A stretch of DNA of 62,002 bases from Nitrosovibrio sp. Nv4. GTDB lineage: Bacteria; Pseudomonadota; Gammaproteobacteria; Burkholderiales; SG8-39. This document shows, one piece after another, positions 25,199 to 33,451 of the stretch (position 1 is the first letter of the stretch; every line of letters begins with the position of its first letter). The stretch covers positions 1-62,002 of the forward strand of contig CAMDRF010000006.1 of NCBI GenBank assembly GCA_945906765.1, written 5' to 3'. A model generated the notes under the pieces. The model did no database searches. It was not told where the DNA came from and worked only from the letters and a program-made list of their open reading frames with translations. The translations under genes were made by a program, and so were the position numbers.

Positions 25199-26641
25199 TT
25201 ACTGGCGGCGCAGCACTTGTCCCGGACGTGCGCCGGTCGCCTTGCCGTCGCGCCAGGTGATCGCGCCGTTGACGATCACCGCCTCGATGCCCTTCGCCGG
25301 CTGTATCGGGCGTGCGAAAGTCGCGGCCTCATCCACCGTGGCAGCGTCGAACACGCACAGGTCAGCGTAAGCGCCTTCGTTCAGCACGCCGCGGTCTTTC
25401 AGGCCGAAGGTTTTCGCGCTGAGGCCGGTCATCTTGTAAACCGCGGTTTCGAGCGGGAAGAGACCCAGGCCGCGGGAGTAATGGCCGAGCACGCGCGGAA
25501 ACGTTCCCCACAGGCGAGGGTGCGGTGCGGCGTCGTGGGGCAGGCCGTCGGAGCCGACCATGGTGTGCTCAAACGAGAGCACGCGCTGCACGTCGGCCTC
25601 GTCCATGGAGAAGTAGATGGCGCCCGCGGGCAGCAGCCGCGCCACCGCCTGCTTGCCGTCCACGCCCATCTTCGCCGCGATGTCCGCCAGGTCCATGCCG
25701 CCGAACTCGGGGTGCGGCGTGGACCAGGTGACCAGGACCTTCGATGCGATCAGCGTGCGCTCCCACGACAGGATGGTGGAGGAGGCGCAGTAGGGATAGC
25801 AATCCAGCCCGATGCCCTGCGTTTTCATGCGCTCGGCGATCAGCGGCAGGGTCTCCTGCGAGCGGCCGCGGTTCGGCAGGCCGACCACCTTGTGGTGCGA
25901 CACCACCACCGGCACGCCGAGTTCGCGACCGATGCGGAAGGTCTCTTCCAGCGAATCGATGACGTGGTCGCCCTCGTCGCGCATGTGGGTGCAGTAGAGC
26001 GCCTTGCGCGCCGTAAGCGGCCGGCAGACTTCAATCACTTCCTCGGTCGGTGCGGCCCGCGCCGGCTCGTAGTACAAGCCCGTGGAAACGCCGATCGCGC
26101 CCGCGCTCAGAGCTTCCTGGACGAGGTTTTTCATTGCATCCATCTCCCCGGGAGAGGCGGGAGCATCCAGGTGCTTCATCGTCGCAACACGCAATGTCGT
26201 ATGGCCGACGAGCAGCGCGGCATTGGTGGCCGCGGGATTATTTTCAAGCTCTTCGACGTAAGCCTTGAAGCTGGGAAAGCGGTACCAGCTTTTGTCCCCG
26301 ATGAGATCGAGCGGCGGCGGGGCGGCACGGCTGCCCAGCACCAGCGGCGCGAGCGATATGCCGCAGTTGCCCGCTACCACGGTGGTGACGCCCTGGCTGG
26401 CCTTCGGCGCCATCTCGGGCGCCGAGAGCATCAGGCGGTCGTCGTGCGTGTGCGCGTCGATGAAGCCGGGAGACAGGACTTTTCCGGTTGCATCAATTTC
26501 CGTTGTTGCTTGTTTATTTTTCAAATTGCCTATGAATGCGATGCGCTCGCCGCGTACGCCGACGTCCGCCTGGAAGCGCGGCGCGCGGGTGCCGTCGACG
26601 ACCGTGGCATTGCGCACGATCAAATCGAAACGTTCACCCAT
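25199..26641 (-). CDS. N-acyl-D-amino-acid deacylase (D-aminoacylase family amidohydrolase)
   Basis: 480 residues, full length. Amidohydrolase metal motif DAHTHDD near residue 63, GVTTVVAGNCGISLAP with the family Cys ligand, THMRDEGDHV, VVVSHHKVVG with paired His, SDGLPHDAAPHPRLWGTFPR with the catalytic Asp, and the C-terminal YADLCVFD. The enzyme removes acyl groups from N-acyl-D-amino acids. The next gene on the strand upstream is a D-threonine aldolase/D-serine dehydratase-like enzyme, three bases away, so the pair would handle D-amino acids. A low-GC patch lies at about 26490-26535. Confidence 0.93.
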   Translation of the reverse strand: MGERFDLIVRNATVVDGTRAPRFQADVGVRGERIAFIGNLKNKQATTEIDATGKVLSPGFIDAHTHDDRLMLSAPEMAPKASQGVTTVVAGNCGISLAPLVLGSRAAPPPLDLIGDKSWYRFPSFKAYVEELENNPAATNAALLVGHTTLRVATMKHLDAPASPGEMDAMKNLVQEALSAGAIGVSTGLYYEPARAAPTEEVIEVCRPLTARKALYCTHMRDEGDHVIDSLEETFRIGRELGVPVVVSHHKVVGLPNRGRSQETLPLIAERMKTQGIGLDCYPYCASSTILSWERTLIASKVLVTWSTPHPEFGGMDLADIAAKMGVDGKQAVARLLPAGAIYFSMDEADVQRVLSFEHTMVGSDGLPHDAAPHPRLWGTFPRVLGHYSRGLGLFPLETAVYKMTGLSAKTFGLKDRGVLNEGAYADLCVFDAATVDEAATFARPIQPAKGIEAVIVNGAITWRDGKATGARPGQVLRRQ

Positions 26642-26644
26642 GGT

Positions 26645-27751
26645 CTACCAGCCTCCGAAGCGTTGCCACACTGCCGCGACCTCGCGGCCGCCGTCCACCA
26701 CATGGTAGCGCTCATGCTGCGCGGCCGTGGCACAGGCATGGTTGGGCAGGATGCGCAGCCGCGTGCCGAAGGCGAGCTCCGGCGGTGCGCCGCCGTCGCG
26801 GCGCGCGACGATGCCGTGCTCCTGGTTGGCTTCGGTCACGATCAGGTCGGCGATCGGGACGCCGTCCAGGTCGCACACCACGCCGTAGCCCTGGTCGACG
26901 CGCTGGCGCGCGGTGCCGCGGTCGCGCGACAGCGCCATCCAGCCTGCGTCAACGAGGATCCAGCCCTTGTCGGCGCGGCGGCCGATCACGGTCGCGAGAA
27001 CCGAGACAGCAATGTCCTCCTGCCGGCAGACCTCGATCCCGGCCATCACCAGGTCGAAGAACACGAACACGCCGGCGCGCACTTCCGTGACGCCCTCCAT
27101 CCCGCTCGCGAAGGTGGCGGTGGGCGTCGAGCCGATGCTCACCACAGGTGCGGCAAAGCCGGTGCGCCGCAACGCTGCCGCCGCCATCACGGCGCCGTCG
27201 CGTTCCTGACCGGCGATCGCCGCGATCTCGGCGACATTCGCGCTGTGGTACGAACCGCCGGCGTGGGTCAGCACGCCCGCCGCGCTGCAGCCGCTTGCCT
27301 CGAGCGCGCGGGCAATGGCGGCGAGGCGCGCCGTATCGTCCGGCTTCACGCCCGCGCGGTGGCCGTCGGTGTCGATCTCGATCAGCACCGGGAAACCCGT
27401 GATTCCTTTGGCGCCCTCCACGCTGTCCACCAGCAAGGTGAGTTTCGCGCCGCGACGGGCGAGCGCCTGCGCGCGCGCGAGCTTGTGCCGCTCAAATCCC
27501 ACGGCGTACAGGATGTCCCGATAGCCGGCATCGAAGAACTGCTCGGCTTCCTTCAAGGTCGACACCGTGATCGGCGCCTTTTCGCCTTGGAGCACGAGCG
27601 CGGCTACCTCCGCGCACTTTGCGGTCTTCACGTGCAGCCGCAGTGGAACGCCGAGACCGGCAAGATGGTCGCGCAGCCGTGCCGCGTTCACGGCGACGCG
27701 TCCGCGGTCGAGGACGAGGCATGGCGTATCGAGGTTGTCGAGCGGCTGCAT
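26645..27751 (-). CDS. PLP-dependent D-threonine aldolase / D-serine dehydratase-like (DSD1 family)
   Basis: 368 residues. Fold-type III PLP enzyme: LDTPCLVLDRGRVAVNAARL and LRLHVKTAKCAEVA contain the PLP Lys in HVKTxK, with STLKEAEQFF, LIEIDTDGHRAGV, LTHAGGSYH and VSIGSTPT following. The C-terminal metal-binding His/Asp residues are seen in EANQEHGIV and LPNHACATAAQHERYHVV. Such enzymes cleave D-threonine or deaminate D-serine. Its stop lies three bases before the deacylase start, which supports D-amino acid use. The damaged Bug at 27759 precedes it in the same unit. Confidence 0.9.
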   Translation of the reverse strand: MQPLDNLDTPCLVLDRGRVAVNAARLRDHLAGLGVPLRLHVKTAKCAEVAALVLQGEKAPITVSTLKEAEQFFDAGYRDILYAVGFERHKLARAQALARRGAKLTLLVDSVEGAKGITGFPVLIEIDTDGHRAGVKPDDTARLAAIARALEASGCSAAGVLTHAGGSYHSANVAEIAAIAGQERDGAVMAAAALRRTGFAAPVVSIGSTPTATFASGMEGVTEVRAGVFVFFDLVMAGIEVCRQEDIAVSVLATVIGRRADKGWILVDAGWMALSRDRGTARQRVDQGYGVVCDLDGVPIADLIVTEANQEHGIVARRDGGAPPELAFGTRLRILPNHACATAAQHERYHVVDGGREVAAVWQRFGGW

Positions 27752-27758
27752 TGCCGCG

Positions 27759-28112
27759 TCAATCGGCCTTGATTTTCGCCGCGCGCACCACTTTGCTCCA
27801 GCGCTCCTGCTCTTTCTTCACGAACGCGGCGTATTCGGCCGGTGTCGAGCCAATCCCTTCTGCGTCGTCGGCCGCGAAGCGCTCGAGCACTTTCGGACTC
27901 TTCGCCGCCTTGGCCGCTTCATCCGCGAGCCGCTTGATGATCGCCTCCGGAGTCTTCGCGGGCGCATTCAGTCCGTACCACTGCGAAGTCTCGAAGCCCG
28001 GGTAGCCGCCCGGCGCGAAAGGCACGACGAGGCGGATGGGTTTTAGCGGAAAGGTTTGCGCTTTCGCCGTCTCAAAGAAAAAAAATACAAGAAAGAAAAG
28101 AAAAAATCTCAT
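27759..28112 (-). CDS. Miniature Bug/TctC receptor with in-frame internal deletion
   Basis: 117 residues instead of about 320. It begins with a Phe-rich signal peptide (MRFFLFFLVFFFFETAKAQ), the first strand PLKPIRLVVPFAPGG, then jumps at once to YPGFETSQWYGLNAPAKTP, which normally sits near residue 235, and finishes with a normal last third ending KVVRAAKIKAD. Both ligand-binding lobes have lost their cores, so normal solute binding is not expected. The frame is preserved and the start overlaps the stop of the SDR gene upstream (TGATG), so a product could be made. AT-rich signal codons contrast with the rest. Confidence 0.75.
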   Translation of the reverse strand: MRFFLFFLVFFFFETAKAQTFPLKPIRLVVPFAPGGYPGFETSQWYGLNAPAKTPEAIIKRLADEAAKAAKSPKVLERFAADDAEGIGSTPAEYAAFVKKEQERWSKVVRAAKIKAD

Positions 28113-28852
28113 CAGAACTGATACCTCCTCAAGCCCCCATCCACCGGGATCACGGCGCCGGTGATGTAGCGCGCGCGCGGCGAGGCGAGAAAAACGACCA
28201 GGTTGGCGAGATCCTCGGGCTGACCGTACTCGCCGACCGGGATTTCGTGCTCCGACTGCCATTGGCGGTACTCGGGCGTGTAATTGCGCAGGATCTGTTC
28301 GCTGATGATGCGCCCGGGGGGGACGCAGTTCACGGTGATGCCGTGCTTGCCGACTTCGCGCGACAGGCCCTTGGACCAGGAATGCATCGCCGCCTTGGCG
28401 CAGAACGCGCCGTTGATGCCTTCGGGTTCGCTCTTGCCGGTGATGCTGACGATGCGGCCCCACTTGCGCGCCATCATCTGCGCGAGCAGCTTGTGGGTAA
28501 GCTGGCGCTGGCGCGTGAAGTTCAGCGTCATCGCCTCGTTCCATTGTTCCTCGCCGGTATCGAGTGTGAACTTGCGCGAGCCGCCCGCGTTGTTGATGAG
28601 GATCTCGACCGCGCCCAGGCCCGCGAGCGCCGCGTCGGCGATCGTCCCGGGCGCGTCGTCCCGCATGAAGTCGCATTCAATGATGACGAGCTTCGCGCCG
28701 AGCTCCGCCTGCAGGGATTCAAGCAGCTCGCGCCGGCGCGCGACCACCGCGAGGCGCACGCCTTCCGCGGCGAGCGATTTTGCGATCGCCCGGCCGATGC
28801 CGGTGCTCGCGCCAGTGACGAGGGCCGTTTTGCCTGAAATCTGCAGGTCCAA
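28112..28852 (-). CDS. SDR family oxidoreductase with atypical active site
   Basis: 246 residues. TGASTGIG cofactor motif, NNAG at about residue 90 and PVDGGL near the end are standard. The catalytic YxxxK motif is replaced: the region reads NGAFCAKAAMHSW, with the Lys present but Ala where the Tyr should be and Phe one place later. The usual Ser region is VSITGKSEPEG. Proteins with this AFxAKAA form exist in proteobacteria in my recollection, so it may be a subgroup with different chemistry or no redox activity rather than a mutation. It heads the minus-strand unit with the mini-Bug and the D-amino acid enzymes. Confidence 0.85.
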   Translation of the reverse strand: MDLQISGKTALVTGASTGIGRAIAKSLAAEGVRLAVVARRRELLESLQAELGAKLVIIECDFMRDDAPGTIADAALAGLGAVEILINNAGGSRKFTLDTGEEQWNEAMTLNFTRQRQLTHKLLAQMMARKWGRIVSITGKSEPEGINGAFCAKAAMHSWSKGLSREVGKHGITVNCVPPGRIISEQILRNYTPEYRQWQSEHEIPVGEYGQPEDLANLVVFLASPRARYITGAVIPVDGGLRRYQF

Positions 28853-28873
28853 AGGGTCTAATACTGCCAGGGC

Positions 28874-29416
28874 CTAATTCTGGCCGAGCACCGGCGGGCG
28901 CCAGGAAAGCGGCAGCGGCCCCGGCGCGCGCAGCACGCGGATCATGCGCATCGCCGCCTCGCGCCCGTCGTAGTAGCGCGGCATCAGCAGCGTCTCGGAA
29001 AAACCGAGGGCGCGGTAGAAGCGCCGCCCCGCCGCGTTGTCGGCGCGCAGCTCGAGATGCACGCTCGCCATGCCGGCGGTAAGCGCCGATTCAAGCAGCC
29101 ACTCCATCATGCGCCGGCCGATGCCGAGCCGGCGCTGCATCGGCTGTACCGCGAGCAGCACCAGGTGCGCGCGCTCGTCGCCGAAGTCCATGATCGCGAA
29201 ACCGGCCAGCGCGGGGCGCGTGCCGGCGACATAGGTGGGCCGTCCGCTGGCGGCGAGCACCACGGATTCGCGCCGCCGCATGGCGCGCAGGATGTGGGCC
29301 GGGTCGTATTTCCAGCCCAGGCCCGATTCGATAAGGTCGCGCGACATTTCCGCAATGGCACGCGCGTCGCCGGGTTCGGCGATGCGGATCGTGACGGAAA
29401 CTTTCGCTTTCTTCAC
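28874..29416 (-). CDS. GNAT family N-acetyltransferase (RimI-like)
   Basis: About 180 residues from a GTG at 29416. The frame is open further upstream to 29530 but that part does not look conserved. GNAT core: IRIAEPGDARAIAEMSRDLI, LVLLAVQPMQRRLGIGRRMM (acetyl-CoA loop QRRLGIG) and VHLELRADNAAGRRFYRALG then MPRYYDGREAAMRM. RimI-like proteins acetylate N-termini or small amines; the target is unknown. Same strand as the SDR, 21 bases apart. Confidence 0.85.
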   Translation of the reverse strand: MKKAKVSVTIRIAEPGDARAIAEMSRDLIESGLGWKYDPAHILRAMRRRESVVLAASGRPTYVAGTRPALAGFAIMDFGDERAHLVLLAVQPMQRRLGIGRRMMEWLLESALTAGMASVHLELRADNAAGRRFYRALGFSETLLMPRYYDGREAAMRMIRVLRAPGPLPLSWRPPVLGQN

Positions 29417-29491
29417 GCGGACGATTGTGCCATGATTATTTGCCGGCGGCACGGGCGCCGAATGTTTCTGATTATCGATCGGGATACAATT

Positions 29492-29545
29492 TTGGAACGC
29501 AAACACGGCCATCGAGGGCAATCCGCTCACGCCTGAACAGGTGCG
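29492..29545 (+). pseudogene. Possible Fic-domain N-terminal fragment
   Basis: In the spacer between the acetyltransferase and the AhpD-like gene, one plus-strand frame reads NTAIEGNPLTPEQVRAQV. The SxxIEGNxLTxEE pattern is the classic helix before the catalytic domain of Fic family AMP transferases. Nothing else of a Fic protein is visible on either side, so at most it is a scrap left by deletion. The match is short and could be chance. The remainder of the 183-base spacer (29417-29599) shows no gene or clear signal. Confidence 0.25.
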
Positions 29546-29599
29546 CGCTCAAGTCCGCTTGGCGTCGGCAAACGCTGATGCCGGCGATCGCGGCCACAG

Positions 29600-30163
29600 C
29601 TACCTGTCCAGGTGCAGGCCGATGACGTTGTTGATGCGGTTGTTCGAGTTGTAGATGCCGACGATCTGCACGGCTTCGAAGATCTGCTTTTCGTCCAGGC
29701 CCGCGCTGCGCAGCGCGCCGATCCAGGTTTCGTCGGCTTCCGCCGGGCGCACGGTGAGCTTCCAGGCGAATTCGGCGAGCGCGCGATGCCGCAGCGACAG
29801 GCCCGCGCGCCGCCAGGAGATCGTGACTTCGTCGACCTTCACGCTGTCCATGCCGTGCTTGCGTAGGGCGGCCGCATGGGCGTTGACGCAGGGTTCGCAG
29901 CGGTTCTCGACGCTGACCACCAGCGCGAGCAGTTCGCGCTCGATGCCGGGCAGGCAAGCGTCGTCGCTGCGCATCAGCCGGTCGAGGAAGCGCTGGTAGA
30001 GCGCCAGCCGCCCGGGACCGAAGGGCAGCTTGAGGAAATTGCGCACGTAGCCGAGTCGCTGCACGCTTTCCTGGTGCAGCGCGCGCACGTCTGCAGCGAA
30101 GGATTTCGGCACGGGCAGGCGCAGCCACGAGATCCGCCCGGCCGATGCGCTGCGTTTTTTCAT
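29600..30163 (-). CDS. Carboxymuconolactone decarboxylase/AhpD-like peroxidase-related protein
   Basis: 187 residues from ATG 30163, chosen over ATG 30175 because GGGAG lies five bases before it. The AhpD-type redox motif is ENRCEPCVNAHAAALRKHG (CxxC followed by His), preceded by RELLALVVSV and followed by EVTISWRRAGLSLRHRALAE and the conserved IVGIYNSNNRINN. This matches the peroxidase-related CMD group, which reduces peroxides via the CxxC pair or acts as a decarboxylase-like enzyme. It lies 13 bases from the phosphosulfolactate synthase-like gene on the same strand. Confidence 0.9.
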   Translation of the reverse strand: MKKRSASAGRISWLRLPVPKSFAADVRALHQESVQRLGYVRNFLKLPFGPGRLALYQRFLDRLMRSDDACLPGIERELLALVVSVENRCEPCVNAHAAALRKHGMDSVKVDEVTISWRRAGLSLRHRALAEFAWKLTVRPAEADETWIGALRSAGLDEKQIFEAVQIVGIYNSNNRINNVIGLHLDR

Positions 30164-30175
30164 GTTGACTCCCAT

Positions 30176-30982
30176 TCAGGATTTCTTCGGCGGCCCCGCG
30201 GTGCCGAGCCCGGTGCGCGTCGCTTCGGTGTCGATGATGGAGGCGGGCGGCACATTGGCGAGGTTTACTTCCGGACCGAGTTCCTGCACCAGCGCTTTTT
30301 TCATGTCCTCGATATCGCAGCTGCGCACGTCGCTGATCCAGGGGCCGGGCAGTTCGATCATCACGCGCGACATATCCAGCGACCGGGTCAGCAGGTTGAT
30401 GGTCTTGTGGATCAACTTTCCCTTGCGCACGAGTTCCGCCGCTTCCACCAGAACCAAAGCGGCGCCGGCCTCGAAGCAGATTTCAGCCTGGCCGATCAGC
30501 AGCCCGGGGTTGCTCAGGGTTTCCTTGGAACCGACTTCGCCGTAGACGATCAACCCCGCGGCGATGGCGTTGCGGATCTGCTTGCGGCGCTGCGCGTCGG
30601 TGAGCGGCACGACGTTGTCGGAAATCTCGATCGCCTCGAAGCCGAGCGCGAGCGATTCGGCGTAGTACCTCGGCAGCGCTTTCTCGCCCTGCGTGGCGAA
30701 GACGTACTCGTGGAACTGGCCGCCGAGGAAGGGCTGGATGCGGTTGCGCTTGTAGAGCCGCAGCTTCTGCACCAGCTGGGCGCGCGGGTAGAGACGCGCG
30801 GTGCCGGTCTTGATCTTGGCGAGGTCGATGTAGGCGCCGCCCAGCGCCACCAGGTCGCGCGCGTAGCCTAGCGGCAGGCCGTCGTCCACGATCATGGTGC
30901 GGCCGCTCCTGCGCGGTTTGCGCATCGAGCGCTCGCGCGGCAGCGGAACGAAGTGAAACGGGGCTTTTGCCGTGTTTTTCAT
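30176..30982 (-). CDS. Phosphosulfolactate synthase-like (ComA family) protein
   Basis: 268 residues, PF02679-like. Diagnostic blocks: TMIVDDGLPLGYARDLVALG, YIDLAKIKTGTARLY, FLGGQFHEYVFATQG, IEISDNVVPLT and GEVGSKE, then MIELPGPWISDVRSCDIEDM. ComA joins sulfite and phosphoenolpyruvate to make phosphosulfolactate in coenzyme M biosynthesis. Bacterial relatives outside that pathway are common and often of unknown role. Here it is divergent from a sulfatase gene with only 27 bases between starts, so a link to organosulfur metabolism is suggested by position. ATG 30982 was chosen to match the conserved opening. Confidence 0.85.
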   Translation of the reverse strand: MKNTAKAPFHFVPLPRERSMRKPRRSGRTMIVDDGLPLGYARDLVALGGAYIDLAKIKTGTARLYPRAQLVQKLRLYKRNRIQPFLGGQFHEYVFATQGEKALPRYYAESLALGFEAIEISDNVVPLTDAQRRKQIRNAIAAGLIVYGEVGSKETLSNPGLLIGQAEICFEAGAALVLVEAAELVRKGKLIHKTINLLTRSLDMSRVMIELPGPWISDVRSCDIEDMKKALVQELGPEVNLANVPPASIIDTEATRTGLGTAGPPKKS

Positions 30983-31009
30983 ATTGACCACTGGGATAAT
31001 ATCAGCGTC

Positions 31010-32482
31010 GTGAAGCCCGCATCCAGACCTCGCAATCTTCTCGTCATCATGTCCGACGAGCACAACCCGAAAGTGCTCGGCAGCTCGGGACATCCGGTTA
31101 TTTACACGCCGAACCTGGATGCGCTCGCCGCGCGCGGCACCGCGTTCAGCGCCTGCTACACGACCAGCCCGGTCTGCATTCCTGCTCGGGCGGGATTCGC
31201 CTGCGGAAAATACATCCACCAGATCGGCTATTGGGATAACGCCGACGCCTACGACGGCGCGGTGCCCTCCTGGCACCACCTGCTGCGCGAAAGCGGCCAC
31301 CGCGTGGCCTCGGTCGGCAAGCTGCATTTCCACCTGGCGGGGGAAGACCACGGCTTCAGCGAAGAAATCATCCCGATGCACATTTACCAGGGCAAGGGTG
31401 ATCTGCTGGGGCTGATCCGCGACGACATGCCGCCGCGCGGCAATTCGAAGAAGATGATCGCCATGGCGGGGCCGGGCGAGTCAACCTACACCTTCTACGA
31501 CAAGGACATCTGCTCGCGCGCGCAGGTGTGGCTGCGGGAAGAAGCGCCCAAGTGGGAGAAGACCAAGCAGCACGACAAGCCCTGGGTGCTGTTCGTATCC
31601 TTTGTCGCGCCGCACTTCCCGCTCACCGCGCCGCCGGAGCACTACTACCGCTACTGGAACCGCGAGCTGCCGATGCCGAAGCTCTACGCGCGCGAAGAGC
31701 GGCCGCAGCACCCGTACGTCGTGGACTACAGCCGCAACTTCAACTACGACGACTATTTCGAATCGCCGCAGGACGTGAAGAAGGCGCTGTCGGGCTACTT
31801 CGGGCTGGTGTCCTACCTGGACGAGAACATCGGCAAGGTTTTGGGTGCGCTGCGCGACTCAGGGCTGGCCGACGACACGGTGGTGATGTACACCAGCGAT
31901 CACGGCGACAATCTCGGCGCGCGCGGGCTGTGGGGCAAGTCCACCATGTACGAGGAGATCGCGGGTGTGCCGATGATTCTCGCCGGACCGGGCGTGCCGG
32001 CCGGCAAGCGCGTCAGCACGCCGGTGAGCCATGTGGACGCTTTCCCTACCATCCTCGAGATCGCGGGCGAGAAAATGCCGTCCGGCTTTCCCGGTTTTTC
32101 TCTTTTGAGCATTGCTGAAGGAGTCAAACCGGACCGCACGGTGCTCTCCGAGTACCACGGCATGGGTTCGAGCACCGGCGCTTTCGCGGTGCGGGTCGGC
32201 AAATGGAAGTACGTGCACTACGCCAAGTACGGGCCACAGCTGTTCGACCTCGACGCCGATCCGGACGAAACGCGCGACCTTGCGGCGGATCCGGCGCATG
32301 CCGTGGCGCTGGAGGAGTGCCGGAGCGCGCTGTATAGAATATGCGATCCGCAGGAAGTGGACCGCCGCGCGCACGCGCGCCAGGCCGAGCTGCTGGCGGC
32401 GAACGGCGGGCGCGACGCGGTGATCAAGCGAGGTGATTTCGGTTTTACCCCGGCGCCAGGAACCGTGGCGGACTTCAAGTAG
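31010..32482 (+). CDS. Sulfatase family hydrolase (alkaline phosphatase superfamily)
   Basis: 490 residues. GTG start at 31010 gives VKPASRPRNLLVIMSDEHNP, the standard opening with the metal Asp. The formylglycine site is intact as CIPAR in SPVCIPARAGF. Other metal and active-site blocks are SVGKLHFHL, SFVAPHFPL and YTSDHGDNLGARGLWGKSTM. Sulfatases of this kind hydrolyse sulfate esters or, in some cases, phosphonates, and need a formylglycine-generating enzyme, which is not in the window. There is no signal peptide, so it is probably cytoplasmic. The Bug gene follows eight bases later behind AGGAGG. Confidence 0.9.
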   Translation: MKPASRPRNLLVIMSDEHNPKVLGSSGHPVIYTPNLDALAARGTAFSACYTTSPVCIPARAGFACGKYIHQIGYWDNADAYDGAVPSWHHLLRESGHRVASVGKLHFHLAGEDHGFSEEIIPMHIYQGKGDLLGLIRDDMPPRGNSKKMIAMAGPGESTYTFYDKDICSRAQVWLREEAPKWEKTKQHDKPWVLFVSFVAPHFPLTAPPEHYYRYWNRELPMPKLYAREERPQHPYVVDYSRNFNYDDYFESPQDVKKALSGYFGLVSYLDENIGKVLGALRDSGLADDTVVMYTSDHGDNLGARGLWGKSTMYEEIAGVPMILAGPGVPAGKRVSTPVSHVDAFPTILEIAGEKMPSGFPGFSLLSIAEGVKPDRTVLSEYHGMGSSTGAFAVRVGKWKYVHYAKYGPQLFDLDADPDETRDLAADPAHAVALEECRSALYRICDPQEVDRRAHARQAELLAANGGRDAVIKRGDFGFTPAPGTVADFK

Positions 32483-32490
32483 GAGGACGC

Positions 32491-33450
32491 ATGAAATGGT
32501 TTTTCTTGTTCGTGGTTTTCTTCGCCACAGTAGTTTCAAGTCAAGAGTGGCCAGGCAAACCCGTTCGCGTCGTGGTGGGCTATCCGCCGGGCGGCGGGCA
32601 CGACTTCACCGCGCGCGTCATCGCGCAGCGCCTCTCCGAGGTGCTGAAGCAGCCCTTCGTGGTCGAGAACCGCACCGGCGCCTCGGGCACCATCGCCACC
32701 GAGGGCATCGCCAGGGGGCTTGCCGACGGCTATTCGTTCCTCGTCGCCTCGCCTGCCGAGACCGTGGTCGGCGCCCTGGCCGGGTTGAAGATGAACTACG
32801 ACTGGGAGAAGGACCTCGTCCCGGTGAGCGTGATCGGCGACACGCCGCTCGCCATCGCCATCCACCCGTCGGTGCCGGTCAAGTCGATGCGGGAGCTGAT
32901 CGCCTATGCCAAGGCCAATCCGGGCAAGCTCTCCTACGGCACGCCCGGTTCGGGCAGCTCGATGCACTTCGCCGGCGAATCGCTCAAGGCCATTGCCGGC
33001 GTGTTCATCGTGCATATCCCCTATCGCGGCGCGGGCCCGGCGGTGGCGGATCTGCTGGGCGGGCAGGTGCCGATGGGAATCATGGGCATGCCTCCGGTCG
33101 TCGGCCCGCACAAGGCCGGCAAGCTCCAGATCCTCGCGGTGACGAGCGAAAAGCGCTCCGGCGCAACGCCGGACATCCCGGCGATGGCCGAGCTGCCGGG
33201 GTTCGCCGGATACAGTTTTACCAACTGGACGGGGGTTTTCATGGCGGCGAAGACGCCGCCGGCGGCGATCGAGCGCCTCGCCGTGGAAATCGGCAAAGCG
33301 GTGCGCGAACCGGTGATCCGCGACAAGCTGCTCGCTGCAGGCGTGGATCCGCTTGGCCTCACCACGGCGCAATTCGTCCAGTTCCTCGCCCGGGAAAAAG
33401 ACACCTATTCGAAGATCGCCAAGGCGCGCTCCATCAAGGCGGACGACTGA
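32491..33450 (+). CDS. Bug/TctC family tripartite tricarboxylate transporter receptor
   Basis: 319 residues, complete. Signal peptide KWFFLFVVFFATVVSSQ, WPGKPVRVVVGYPPGGGHDF, ENRTGASGTIATEGIA, GTPGSGSSMHFAGES and IPYRGAGPAVADLLGGQ, ending SKIAKARSIKADD. Good ribosome site (AGGAGG) before ATG. It is sandwiched between two sulfatase genes on the same strand with gaps of 8 and 1 bases, so its ligand may be a sulfated compound or a released product. That is an inference from context only. Confidence 0.93.
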   Translation: MKWFFLFVVFFATVVSSQEWPGKPVRVVVGYPPGGGHDFTARVIAQRLSEVLKQPFVVENRTGASGTIATEGIARGLADGYSFLVASPAETVVGALAGLKMNYDWEKDLVPVSVIGDTPLAIAIHPSVPVKSMRELIAYAKANPGKLSYGTPGSGSSMHFAGESLKAIAGVFIVHIPYRGAGPAVADLLGGQVPMGIMGMPPVVGPHKAGKLQILAVTSEKRSGATPDIPAMAELPGFAGYSFTNWTGVFMAAKTPPAAIERLAVEIGKAVREPVIRDKLLAAGVDPLGLTTAQFVQFLAREKDTYSKIAKARSIKADD

Positions 33451-33451
33451 C

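Noticed and set aside
24941-27772. A 943-residue plus-strand open frame
   Set aside because: It is antisense to the D-aminoacylase and aldolase-like genes, which have clear catalytic motifs. The antisense product is His/Arg/Ala-rich with no domain, as expected in GC-rich DNA.
28060-28112. A/T-rich run considered as a terminator
   Set aside because: On the minus strand it encodes the Phe-rich signal peptide of the mini-Bug directly after its ATG, with no stable stem before it.
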